Source: Epiperipatus broadwayi
Lineage: Eukaryota > Onychophora > Udeonychophora > Euonychophora > Peripatidae
Direction of reading: 5' to 3'
DNA length: 64,000 nt
Assembly (NCBI GenBank): GCA_028023455.1
Contig: JAQFVV010000072.1
Location: 2,438,501 to 2,502,500 of the forward strand
Part shown: positions 36,600-48,900 of the stretch, in pieces
How the letters are laid out: every line of letters begins with the position of its first letter
Numbering within the stretch: position 1 is the first letter of the stretch
Notes under the pieces: generated by a model
Databases searched by the model: none
What the model was told of the DNA's origin: nothing
Seen by the model: the letters and a program-made list of their open reading frames with translations, nothing else
Position numbers and translations under genes: made by a program

Positions 36600-39199
36600 T
36601 TGAAAATCGTTTTATTAATGCTGGCATACATTTCTATTATCTATTTTTGAAATCGTTTAATTAATTAGTAAATTATCTATTTTTAAAAATATTTGATAAG
36701 ATTTCAAATTGTAGCTTTTAATTAAAAGTGATTTGAAAAGATTAAAATTGATTTTAATCAAGATAAAGATTGGATAGAAAAAACTCTGTTTTCAGTTACC
36801 ATGTTTTTGTCACCTCAATCCAAGTCTATAAAAATTTTGAATAAAAAGATTATTTCAGTCTGGCTTGTTATTTGGAACAGTCTGGTTAAAATTTTTAAGA
36901 AGCATTAGCCAAATTGGCCAGCTGCAGAGTCTGATTTTAATATTTTTTGCAGCTTGTTGAAGTTTGCAGCAGTTGGATTTAGTTGGCCAGAGATGACTGG
37001 CAGATTTATACAGAGCTCCCATAAAATGTAGCTGAAGTCAAGGCAGGAGACCCGATAGCAATCTACAGTTCAATGATGGAGTTTGAATTCACATAGAGGA
37101 AAATGATCCACTTCTTTGTGTTGAAATTCATAGCCTTAAAAGTGTTATTGAAAACAGTTTACTGGCCTGAAGCTCATCAAGTCCTAGACAGAAGGAAGAT
37201 CATGGCATGCCAACAATTTATCTGAATTATACCTTCCTAATTATGATAATCCTGAACTATACCTGTCTCACCAAGTCCAAGAGAAGCACAGATAAAAGGA
37301 TATATATAATAGTGTGAGTATCATTATATATAATGAAAATGAAATTTTAAATAATTTCTTTGGTAAAAATGACCTTTAAAAATCTATATTTTAAAAAATA
37401 AGTAAATAATTTTTCTTGAATTAAATTAAAATCTAAAAGTAATGATTGATTCATGGACAATTTATTTTGAAAAAAGAAAAAAAGGACTTTAAAAAAATTT
37501 TTTACATTAATTTAAAGATGTATTTAATTAATTGAGAGTAACCTATCATTAAAAAAAACTTTTGAGTTACCTGTCAAAAAATTGACTTTATTTTTTTAAA
37601 AAGAAAAAAGAAAATCTTTTATTGACTGAAAAAAGAGAATAATAATATTAATTCATATCATCTATATGTTCATAGATACACATGTATATGTGAATTTTAT
37701 TGATAGTTTTCAAATGGAATTCATTATGAAATATATTTTTAATAATTTTATTATTTTGATAAATTCAAACATTTATTTTACATTTAGCCACATGTTTGTG
37801 TGCTGATTGGATTTTAAATAAACCTAATGAAACATATATGTAAATCAATGTAATAACTTCAGTTGTGTATAGTAATTTTGTAAATCACAAATGTAATATT
37901 TTTATTGTATATTAATCAAAATAAGAAGGCTTAATTGATATATGCATAGCCTTATTTTACACCTTAATATCACTTTTTTTTATTAATAAACTTGTGTTCA
38001 ATTATAAAAATTATTCTAGTGATTCTAAATATTTTTAGAATTTCTGTTTTCATCATCTCTTGTTTACATATAGTAATAGAGCTTGTATTCTCTTCAGCTA
38101 GATTCATACATAATGGTCTGATATATGAATGGGGATGTGTATTTAGTGCTTAAGGGGCATCCAGTGATGATCAACCACCATCAGCCTAGTTGGCACATAA
38201 GATTATATTCTTTAAAACCCTTGCACTACATTTTATTTAGTTTAGTCTATAAAAATTTAAGTTTATAGAAAGGGCAATACAAGTGGCCAGAGCATTGATG
38301 ATGATCAGCATGTTTTAATGTCCCAGTATTATTGTTTTTCTGATTTTTTATTATTATGTATTCTGATGGATGAGCACTTAGGGTTTGTGCCTCCAAATTA
38401 ATGGTTAAATAATTGTCCCAAGCTGGCAATGGCTTAATGGTTAGCTTTGTCTGCAGAAGAGCCATTTCCAATCCAGTCATAGATTGACTGTTTATATCTT
38501 TTGATGAATCATTCATGATGGTGGATGATTACTTTTGGTGAATACTTATGTTTACTTTTGCTTATTATAATGCTGGTGGATTTATAAGTTACTTGTAGTC
38601 TGATCTAAGGAGTAATTGGGATGATCTCTCAGAGAGATTTTATGATCTCATGCTCTTTAATATATTAATATCTCTTAATATATATTTTGATGTTAAACAT
38701 TAGTTTAACATTTATTTGATAACATCATTAACTTATATTTCATATTTTGTTTACTTTGGTTGATGATGTTGATTTGTTCTCACCCCAGGAATGACCCTCT
38801 CTTATACCTCATCCCATTACAATATATATGTTAAACATTTGTAATTGTTGTATCAATAGGTAATTTTTAAAATATATATATCTTATATACAAGGAATGAT
38901 ATTTCTTCAACACATAACCACCTGCAGTTATCATTCTGGAATTTGATAGTAGTACATGCCCTGTGTAGTTTGGTGAACTGGCAGATTGGGTCCACGAATC
39001 TGGATCTAGAATTGGCACTTCCATGCTTGACCTATAAGCAATAAGCTATTTGATGTTTTTATAGTATTCTTCAAATTATCAAAAATAAAATGGTAATAGT
39101 AATCGGCAAAAAGTAGGCAAACATTAAATTACACTATGAGTCTGGTAAACTAAACCTGATGTTTTCCTGAAGGTTTGTGATGATGGTGTTCTAATTGTA
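36600..39199. other. No gene recognised
   Basis: A slightly less AT-rich patch lies at about 36880-37100, but no frame reads as a known family on either strand. The frames at 38247-38516 and 38809-39024 (minus) lack recognisable domains. I found no repeat family shared with the rest of the window here. Confidence 0.45.
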
Positions 39200-39678
39200 T
39201 TTTTATATTGGACTATTTCCATCATCTAATATGTGTATTGAATGTCTTTAGAAAAATTTAATTTTATTTAAATATTCCAAATACATTCAACTGTTAGTAA
39301 TAGCACATCAAACAGGTTAGTATATGCACAATGTTTCGAGAGGTATTATTCTACCTCTTCTTCAGGTGTTGCTGGCCTAACCAGTGACATTATTAGCATG
39401 GGATTCAAATCTGGGTCCTTAGATTCTTGAGTATTGAATTTTAAGGTAACACTCTAACCAACTGATCCAATGAATCCCATGCTAGTGCTGTCACTGGTCA
39501 GGCCAGCAACACCTGAAGAAGAATGGAGATGAATACCTCTTGAAACATTGTGCATATACTAACCTGTTTAATGTGCTATTACTAACAGTTAACGGTATTT
39601 GGAATATTTAAATAAGGTTAAATTTTTCTAGACATTCAATACTCATATTAGATGATGGAAATAGTCCAATATAAAAAT
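39200..39678. mobile_element. Family C SINE-like elements in inverted pair
   Basis: Two 208-base arms (39200-39407 and 39471-39678) are imperfect reverse complements with no net length change, around a 63-base spacer. Read on the minus strand, the spacer supplies a tRNA-like head: an A-box-like cagttggttagagtg (complement of 39448-39462) and a B-box-like agatttgaatccc (complement of 39400-39412). The body follows with gccagcaacacctgaagaag, a hammerhead-like motif, and a long AT-rich tail. The plus-strand arm lacks its own head. It appears to be two SINE copies in opposite orientation or one duplicated by inversion. Confidence 0.65.
39325..39370 (-). ncRNA. Hammerhead-like motif in family C
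   Basis: On the minus strand the core reads CUGAAGA (39365-39359), which fits CUGANGA, with a perfect seven-pair helix II AGAGGUA/UACCUCU (39358-39352 and 39345-39339), one extra C, then GAAAC (from 39337). The sequence after it (AC-AUU-GU) could make a 2-bp helix III, but the next base is G, which is not allowed at the cleavage site. It is probably a degenerate or ancestral hammerhead; the extra C makes me cautious. Confidence 0.45.
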
Positions 39679-40749
39679 GCAAAATATACTCAGATATATT
39701 TAAGAAGTAAATATTTCAAACGAGTAAAGTTTTGATTGTGGATGTTAAAAACTTTCTGCCAAATAAATTACATTTTGTATAATTCTATTTTAGCAATGCA
39801 GAGAGCAATAAGAGACATATAGTATATGCATTGCAACAGAATTCTTAATCTTTTTAAATTTGTAAATAAAATTGAAATTAATTACTTTTGTTCATGATTC
39901 AAAATTCTTTTGTAGTAAACCTAAAATTTATGACAATTCATCTTTCATTGAACTTATGAAGGAATTATTTTAAAAAGGGCATGAATATTTGTTTAGAATT
40001 GAATTTACTGAAAATATTTTTTTCTTTTCAGCTTACATCTATTCAGTAGAGCTACAACATCCACTACATTTTGTCAAGCCCCCTTATGTCATTATGCATC
40101 ATATATGATAGCTCACATTTGGTTACAATAGAATACATATTGTTTATTGAATTGTGAGAGTACAGTACTTGTCAACACACATAAATAGCATAGGTGCTTT
40201 TTTTATATTATAGGATACATATTTAAATTAAGATTATGGTATAAAAAAATAAAAAAAATCATGTAGTTATTGATAATAAACTGAGGAGTATATATATATT
40301 TACTGTGTGTGTGTTCACTCATTCGTAGCGACTTAAAAATGTAAAAAACTTACTTTACTGAATCTTTATTTTGTTTTTCAAATAAATAGTAAAATTCCAA
40401 ATTATCACAATTAAATGTGATCTGGTCAATATCCTTTTTCTTCAATAACTTTTTTTAAGGAAACGTAAGAAGAATTTCTTTATTAGATACTGCACGTCCT
40501 CTAGTTGTTTTAATGTTTTTAAGTTCGTACTGATTTTACAAATGTTCTCAAATTTCACAAAACTTTTAGCATTACATTTATAAAATATTTTATTGTGTGA
40601 AACACTAAGTCAAATTTGGAAAGAACAATAAAGTGCAAATAAAACATACAGGCTTTCAAGATGAAGGAACATTATTAGTAAATATGATTGGCCCACTGCT
40701 CTGATGCTGCAACACCACCATATTATAAAATTTATTAAATTTACAAATT

Positions 40750-41113
40750 AAACAAAGCAAAACTCTCCATACAGCAGTGCCATCATGTGCCAACAAGAGC
40801 AATTAATGGATGCCAGAAGGCTTGTGCACAAAATCTCTATCTAGTGCCTGCTCATACAATATCCCCAGACTAGTTTCTGGCTTGTGGCCATCATCAGTGA
40901 GGAGCCTTGGATCTGAGAGCACTGCGCCTAGATCTTAGGATGCAATGCAACCCTAGTATGGGGATATTGGATGAGTAGGCACTAGATAGGGATTTTATGC
41001 ACAAGCCTTCTGGCATCCATTGATTGCTCTTGTTGGCACAGGATGGCGCTGCTGTATGGAGAGTTTTGCTTTGTTTAATAACAATTATGTGCTGGTGTGA
41101 GATAGTGATCATG
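40750..41113. mobile_element. Family A hammerhead foldback with intact ribozyme (A9)
   Basis: The element is flanked by an exact 14-base duplication, taaatttacaaatt (40736-40749 and 41114-41127). It starts aaacaaagcaaaactctcc and ends with the outer segment (gtgctggtgtgagatag, then tgatcatg). The left arm carries the complete hammerhead on the minus strand. The right arm is the inverse of the outer portion but jumps from ccctagtatgggg (40951) straight into helix I sequence, so it lacks the core. The element is 364 bases long and noncoding. Confidence 0.85.
40846..40925 (-). ncRNA. Canonical type I hammerhead ribozyme, family A (A9)
   Basis: On the minus strand: CUGAUGA at 40897-40891; helix II UGGC/GCCA (four Watson-Crick pairs) around CACAA (40890-40878); GAA at 40877-40875; helix III AC/GU closed by UA (40874-40869); C17 at 40868, giving the standard GUC triplet. 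Helix I UGGGGA (40867-40862) pairs with UCCUCA (40903-40898), then an internal loop and five of six further pairs with 40913-40908. All invariant core positions are present. Predicted cleavage is after 40868. Very short helix III type I hammerheads are known from Penelope-like elements and retrozymes; this one looks competent by sequence. Confidence 0.82.
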
Positions 41114-41639
41114 TAAATTTACAAATTCTGATGTTTTTATTTATTTATTGTTTATTTTATATACTTTTTAGGCATCGCATATAATTGACATAATGTATAT
41201 TGATAGAGTATAATTTGTGACTTCACTGTATTGTATTTTCATTCATCATTTTATTAATTTCAACCTTTGATCATGAACGCTGATGTATCATATCTAGCCA
41301 CATGCACTCTGAAATAAATATAGCAATTTTTAAATTCAGAGAAATTTGAGAAGTAGCATGTTTTGGTTTTTAAGAAGTATTACTGCCACCTAATTTCCAA
41401 GATGTAGACGACGAAGATAATTTAAAGGGAAAAGCTTTTAGTATCATGAGTTAATTCAAAACGTTATTTAATTTATAAAAAGAATTGGAATACTCACCTC
41501 TGGAAATAGATACTAATGTTATTTGTTTGCACATACCAGGTCAGTATTCAATTTAAGTTCATAAAAATGCTTCTACATAGGTGGCGTGAATTATTAATTC
41601 TTTTTTTTTCATTCAGAATTTTTTTTTTAAAGTTGAGTA

Positions 41640-42021
41640 AAAATTTGAACCTCTAAACATCATATCATCATGAATACGGTTATTAAAGATCCAAAGACCC
41701 TAAAAATGTATAGATACTAAACTAGGCGTCTGATTTGTATGCCTACACAGGTGAATGACCTTGGATTGAAAACCTTATCTAGTTTCATTTTGAACTCATA
41801 GCTTTATAGTTAACTAAAAATGTCAAAGACGCTTTCTATTCTAGAGATTTACTTTTGATCTTGAGATCTATGTGCACTGATCTTAGATCCAAGACTCCTC
41901 ATTGATAAAGTCACTAGCTAAAAACTAGTCCAAAAATATTGGACAAATAGGCACTAGATAGGGATTTTATGCACAAACTATCTTGCATCCATTGATTACC
42001 ATCGCTTGCACTACTGTATGG
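41640..42021 (+). repeat. Family A relic, truncated at a LINE (A10)
   Basis: Blocks in plus order are cttggattgaaaac (41760-41773), cttagatccaagactcctca (41882-41901), a decayed core (ttgataaagtcactagc), gcactagatagggattttat (41951-41970) and cactactgtatggaga (42009-42024). The expected gttttgcctgtt end is missing and LINE sequence starts directly. The hammerhead core is lost. Confidence 0.65.
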
Positions 42022-42024
42022 AGA

Positions 42025-42733
42025 ATGTGAAGATGGGTGAGAAAGGTAATGTGGTATGCAAAAGATTTGGATAAAGAATTTATATCAGTATATTTGTACA
42101 AAAGATGGGATGATTGTGTTAAGAGGATTGTTGAGTGTTATAGTAGTAAGGAATGGGGTAAAAGAATAGATTTATTAATAAAGAATAGGAAGTTAGAGAG
42201 ATGGAGAACTAATATGGAGAAGAGTTTTCATATATATAGAAATAAACAGAATATTAGGTGCGAGTTAATATATAATAATAGTAAGGAAAGTAGTTTATTG
42301 TTTAAGGCTCGAATGGGATCTTTAGCTACAAGAGAATATACATGTAAATGGAAAAATATGGGTGATTTATTTTGTAAAATTATGTAAGGAAGGAATAGAA
42401 AATATTAGGCATTTGTTAATTGAATGTAAATGCTTGAAAACAGAAAGGTTACATATAATGAAGTTATGGAAGAATAAATATGAAAAAAGTGATTATACAG
42501 AAAGTGAATTATTGGTTTTCAAGCTGGGTTTGGGAAAAGATAAGGGGGATTTAAATATAAAGGCTATAGAGTTGACAAAGATTATGTTGTGGAAATGGGA
42601 TGGAGCAGAATATGGGAAAACTTAAACTGGGGAATGGAAAATAACGTGGCTAACAGGTTTCTCTGGACATAATTGCTGAGAGATTCTTGACTTTGTTTAA
42701 GGAGAAGCCACATACATCACATCACATCACTGT
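42025..42733 (+). pseudogene. Non-LTR retrotransposon 3' end (C-terminal zinc knuckle)
   Basis: Two overlapping frames (42037-42387 and 42362-42625) are one broken reading frame with a single frameshift near 42385. Around the shift lies a C-x2-C-x7-H-x4-C knuckle (CK-x-C, then KEGIENIRHLLIEC), typical of the C-terminal zinc-binding segment after the reverse transcriptase in several LINE clades. After the stop, a short 3' UTR ends in tandem acatc units (about 42713-42732), a usual LINE 3' tail. The element is truncated at its 5' end, so no reverse-transcriptase motif remains. The clade is not certain. It abuts a broken family A copy. Confidence 0.7.
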
Positions 42734-44425
42734 TTTAACAATTAAAAATACAAACAGGAACATGTAGACTATAAGAATATAGAAAAAAAAAAATTAGTGA
42801 GTTTTTCTAATGTTATTTATCAGAAATTTTTATTTTTTATCAATTCCACATTGTTAAATTTTTTTAATATGAAATAGTTTTGTCTCATAAATATTAATGT
42901 TTTAAAGCAGAGTACAGAAACTTAGATATTTATATGCCTACAATAACTAAAATGCTCAAGTGAAAAACATTCTTGGATTACATCTTAATTCAAAATGATA
43001 GTCTATCAATAATTGACATAGATATGCATATATATACACATATGAAATAACTAAATTAAAGTGTTATTTTCAACTAATTTACATCATATACGCAATATAT
43101 ATATATAAAGATCTTTTCATTAATATTGTTTATTATAGAATAAAAAATATATACATAATGCTATATGTACAAATAATGCACATAAAATTAATAAGTACAT
43201 GAAAGTAGCAACACTTAAACAATACCAATATTAAAATATGTATAAACTTTGCAATTTAGAAACAGATATAAAGAAAGGTAATTTATGTACAAAACATTTT
43301 ATTTTTTTCTACGGAATATACATAAAATGTAAAAAAAAAAAAAAGAAAATTGCAACCTATATAGGTCATGTGACATGTCACTGATTTTTATTACTATTAT
43401 AATTTTGCTATTAAGTCTTTGGCTATATTAAATTGCTAAGCCTACTAATATATGGGATCACTGATTTTGTTCAGACCCATATAGTTTATTTAGTTAAAGA
43501 GCTGAATTTGAAGACATGTAGGTGTCTGAAGATTTAGATCTTTTTCTTAATATTTAAGAATTAGATAAATGCTTGGCTTGAGTTGGTATTTTGAATTTAG
43601 TGTTCTAGTTCCTCACTGAAGAGAAACAAACTATTATGAAAAAACTTATCTTTTATTGGAAACAGGAGACCATTCAACATTTTCAATTTTTTTTTGTTCC
43701 ATCATTTAAAAAAAGGTGTATACGTTTCTTATCTACAAAATTTGGTAAACTTCAAAGAGCATATAATTACCATTAGAACTTTTTACCCCTACAAGAAGTA
43801 AATAAAATATCTGTTATAGAATATATCTGCCGTAGAATAATAAAATATGATGGTGGTGATATATTTTACAAATGACTATAATAAAATACAGAAGTATTTT
43901 CAGTTATTTTCATAATCTTCTTAAAACTTTTTAAATTTAAAATTAGTCAAGATAAACGTCTTCATGCTATATTCCAAGATTTAAGACGCTTAATGTTTGC
44001 ACAAGATCTTTTAATTAAAACTATTTCTATTTATCAAAATTGTTTCTTTAATTTTTTTTTATGTTTTCTTGCCTTGTGAAGAATTTTAGTATTTTCCAGA
44101 TCAAAATTGAAAGTAAATATGTTTTTTTGTACGCAAATAAAACAAATGCATATTAAATCACGACTATTTTTATTTGTTATATGTTTATGAAACAATTATT
44201 GCTCTTTTAATCTTTTCTTGCTACTAAATCTCAGTTTACCTAAAAATAAAGCATTATGTTTACATGAAATTTGATGTATAGTATTACTTTTTTGGTTGAA
44301 AGGTATAATACTTTTTGAATTATTTACCAATCTGTTAATATTAGTTCGAACACAAAATGAAATGTTATAAAAATACACTTATTTTCCATATTTTCAAATG
44401 CACAAGCTAATTTTTAAAAATATAT
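42734..44425. other. AT-rich DNA, nothing firm
   Basis: No gene or named repeat was found. A faint family A-like word (gttcctcactgaagag, 43608-43623) is present but isolated. An AT run lies near 43097. Confidence 0.45.
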
Positions 44426-45100
44426 TGTGACAGAATGGGTTCGAGCCCAGTCACAACTAGTATAACAGGTGATGGTCATTACACATATATGTAAATGGTA
44501 TATAAATAAATAAACAGAACGAAGGGGGGAGGTGCTCTGTCATTTTGAAACGGTATGTATGTGCGAGTTACAAACGTGCGCATAAATGGGTTTGACGGTT
44601 GAAGAGATAGAAATGAGGTTTTATTTTACAATATAAAAACCTAAAAAATCCCAGCAGAAATGAATTTTTACTTTCTTTTGTTATTACAAGAAAAGCAGAA
44701 GGTGATAAAAGCTTTCGCCCTTCAACTAAAATCTGGTTAGGCGGCAATTGGAGAAACAGGAAGTGCAGATCGAGCGAACTTTCTAGAACAAATGGAGGGG
44801 ACTATAAAAGAAAGGGACCCAGAATGCCCCTTGTCTTGCCCCTGCAGAGGTTTAATCATTAACACAGAAAAATCAAGCATTCAATTTCAAAAATCAAAAT
44901 CATAAGTTTACCTAATGGCGGCCCAAAAGGAAATGTTGCGATAAGAGCTTAAGGTATCGGGCTCGAACCCCTAACTCCCAATAACTGCAGCTGCTACACT
45001 CAACAATAACAAGATGTCTCTCTGGATTAAAATAATTACCAGCGTCAGAACCATAAAGCAGATCCTCACCCAACGAAGGCTGTATAATAAATCAAAGAAT
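44426..45100 (+). repeat. GC-richer LTR-like block
   Basis: The block opens with TGTGAC and a perfect outer hairpin (tgtgac 44426-44431 with gtcaca 44450-44455) enclosing gggttcgagccc. Downstream are a TATA-like ctataaaagaaagg (44801-44814), a GC-rich stretch and a second ggctcgaacccc (44960-44971). Base composition differs sharply from the flanks. A solo LTR is one reading; an unrelated SINE or composite with tRNA-like B-boxes is another. No second LTR, primer-binding site or polyprotein is visible, so I cannot decide. Confidence 0.35.
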
Positions 45101-45999
45101 GGGAAAACTCGTGATAGATCATATATCTAGTTACTATGATGATCAGAACTATTAGAAGTAAAAATATATTCTTCCACAAATTCCCCGGGATCTGCAGGTA
45201 ATAAAAGAACTTTATGTATTGATTTACTAAGAAAGAAATTATTAACCGCTTTTTTAGGCTTGCGTATGAGAATTCAACTAACAAACAAAATAAACTATTA
45301 GATATTGAGGTTACATGGGAAACTCAGTAATAAAGAAACAAAGAGAAAAGTAGTGGAAGGGAAATCTTTTTCTATCAATCTTCACTATTTGACTTATTTG
45401 TAATAATAAATATTTGAAAGAATGTTGTGTGCATGTGTGACAAATCAAAATGGCAGAGCTTTAAATATATTTATGTTAACGGGTTAAGAGTTAAATTATA
45501 TTTATATTTTTATATGATTAAAAAGAACAATAATTGTCATTGGGAATAGTGTTTAATAAATCTGATTTAATAATGAAACCGTATGTAGTAATTTTGTTGT
45601 GATATTTTTCTTTACGTGTATTTGAAACTCTTACTCTCATTTGTGTCTACTCTTGGCCATGATGCTACCCGACCTGAGTCTGAGCTAGTTGGTGGTCAAA
45701 ACCTCTTTCACAATTCTTAAGACAGTGCCTATTATTGCTAATATATTCAATTCACGTAATTCTTATTTTGTTATAAGATTGGCGCTTGGAATCCTATGGA
45801 TGTCCATAAATACGCGTTGGGAATCTATTAGAGTTACTGAGAATGAATATATAAGACGTTCTTATCAATTAGTGATTACGTCAAAAATAGTTTTGGTTAA
45901 ATATATACGTAAGCATGTATGTTTAGAGTTGAAAGGGTGTTAGGTAAAATATTATTAGAGTGATGGGGAGTTTTGTTACAATATATATATACAATGTTT

Positions 46000-48900
46000 C
46001 ATTTTATGTTCCTACCAAATGTTAATAGATTGGTAAATACTTCAAAAACAATATATTTGAAAATAAAAGAGTAATATCGTATATCAAATTTCATGTGGGT
46101 GCAAGGCTTGTATGTAGGTGAATCAAGATGTAACCTTAAAAAAATGTTAAAAGAGTATTAAGAAGTATATAAATGTATAAAAATAAGAGTGTTAATCATT
46201 TAATAATGGTATCTGTTTTCTTTGATCATCAAAACATGCAAGTTTACATTCAATTTCAATCTACAAAATATTATAATATTTTTTGAGGAGGGAAACCATT
46301 AAAAAAAGAAAATTTACAAAAGCAATTTGGATAAATAGAAATAAGATATTTTTAATTAATATACAATTGGTAAAATGTTAAAATTCACAAGTTTTAAAAT
46401 ATATTATGATAGTATTAAATTCTGTTAAACTTAAATAGTCTTCAACTGAAGAAAGTTGGGAAAATAACTGAAAGTGCTTCTGTATTTCATTATTGTTATT
46501 TGTAAAATATATTATTACTGTTATTCTTTATATATATATATTGTGCCCATTTCTTTAGGTCAGAATACATTTATAATATCAATTTACTGAAAAAATGTTA
46601 AATTTAGGATATGTTCTCTTGGTACAATGATTATATTATATTGACAATCTTTTTAAAAGTTCAATTAAAGCAAGACAAAGTTATTTAATGCCTAAAATTG
46701 TGCTAAATAAATTTAAAACAGTTAAATAAAGCTAAATGTATTGATTGTATATGGTTGGGAAAGCTGGCCATAATAAATAATGTAGCAATAAATCTTTAAA
46801 GTATGTATTAAAAGTTGAATTTTAATAGCAATAACCTGTAATTAAATAAATATTATATTTTATAGTATAAATTATATTTAATAATTATATTTAATATTAT
46901 ATGTTTTAAAAGTAGTCTTTGTGGTAGGGAAATTTATATTTAATTTTATGGTTTCAAAATTATTATTCCAAAATTATATTATTATATTATTTCTTTAATA
47001 TAATAATTGTTGCCATTAAATATTTAATATTCTCAGACAGAATTTGATACAGTCTGTCTCGGTTGTAAGTCATGTGACATGTATACAGTTATGCATATGT
47101 GCTTACTAGTGTTTGTGTTAACAAAGTTTATTACTTTAAAAAATTACACTATAGAATTGAAAATATTTATCTATCACAAGAGAAAATATTAAAATTAGTT
47201 GTCATTAAATGTTTAAATAGTTTTATAAAACGAATGTAGTTAGTAAAAATTAAATATTTTGTTTTAAGGAAAATAGATACATTAAAAAATAAAAGGGTGG
47301 AATAAATTGATAAAGTATTGTTTTTTAAAGTCATTTTAAAATATTTAGTTATCTTTAATAAAGTATAAAATTGATTTAAAATTAATATTTTTAAGTAATA
47401 TTTTTAAAATAAGAATGAGTCATTATTTTATTTTTGATTTTAATTATGTAATATCAAAGTTATATGTAAATTAAGATGTCAGGTGAAAGCATAATCCACC
47501 AATTAAATGATGTATTTATTTGGGTATAAATACCGATGCACAATTATTTTCAATGTGCTTCTTTTAAAGTTTTTGCTTCTATTTAAAATTTTGTTTTCTA
47601 TTTTTAAAAATCTGCTTCTATAAATTTAATTAGCTTTAAATTAGTCAATTCAGTGCTATAATAGCTCTCTAATAATTTATTTGCAACTGAGAAGTATACC
47701 AATTTAATTATTTTTGCAAAGAGAGTATTATAAATAAATTATAAAAATTATTATCTAAATTATGCAGTGCTAGAAAGCTAAATTCCCTTACCAGACTTTT
47801 TGTCGAAACTTAATTAAACGTCGCATTAAAACATGGAAGTACCAGGAGGAAATTTATTTTAAAGGATTTTGAAAGTAAAAATTATACTTAGAATTATAAT
47901 ATTAGTAACTTTAATGGGAAGAATTATTTTATTCGCTAAAATTATATATTGGACATTATGTGGAGAATTGAACAGAAAGGCTAATTGGAACTTTAAATTA
48001 GCTACACATTTTCTTATGGAAAGATAGTCGTACTAGAAACTGAAAAAATAATACAATAAAATTTTTAAAAAAATCTTTCAATAAGAGGAAAGTAAAATTA
48101 TGTTAAGACAAAAATGCAGAAATGTTTTTCTTTTTGAAGAGAACATTATCAAATTATTTAAAACTATCATAAACTAATGGTTATATGGAGACAGTTATTG
48201 AAAAACATATGTAGTGTCTATACTATATTTTAAAAGACAACACGCATTATTATAATAATTTTGGAAAAACCGATAATAATAATAATGGAAAATAAATATA
48301 CTTGGATAAATAATAATGAATATCCTGACAAATAAAACCTTATAGGTAATGGAATTATGAGTAACAAGTAATTATTGAGTTCATGGAAATATTTTTTTTT
48401 AAAAAATGCGCAAAAATCATATCCGGATATCTGAATTCACATCGCCGTATTGAGGACACTACAAGCCGGCATAGGATCCTAAGGAAAGAAGCTTCGAAGT
48501 GCTATTTTTAAAATATTATAAATTTAAATTATTTCAATAATCACTGTTCTGAATAATGGAGACAATGAACTATTATTTACGAACTTTTTCAGAACAGATC
48601 AGTGATTATTTTTATTAATATTTTTAGATTTCTAGAGGTCGACTTTTTTATTTTATCATTTATTTTAAACTTCATTCGTTGTGTTGGAAGGAGTCTACAG
48701 AGCATGTGTCAATTTTTGGGGAGGAGAATTTTTGTTTTCATCGTCAAGCGTTTGAACAAAAAAACATAGCAACAAGTAAGTGTTGGCGGTTTCAATCGAT
48801 CCTCAAGAGTTTTTTTAAAAAAAACTTCAAGGAAATAAAACATTTTTTATTATTATTTTATTTTGTGTAAAGAACATTCATCATCATAGAAATTATACGT

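Noticed and set aside
39325-39370. Family C motif as a fully active hammerhead
   Set aside because: An extra C lies between helix II and GAAA, and the base at the cleavage position would be G, which hammerheads do not cut.
42037-42625. Host gene encoding a small basic protein
   Set aside because: The zinc-knuckle pattern, single frameshift and acatc tail identify it as a LINE 3' end.
44426-45100. A complete LTR retrotransposon
   Set aside because: No second LTR, gag-pol frame, primer-binding site or polypurine tract is visible in the neighbourhood.
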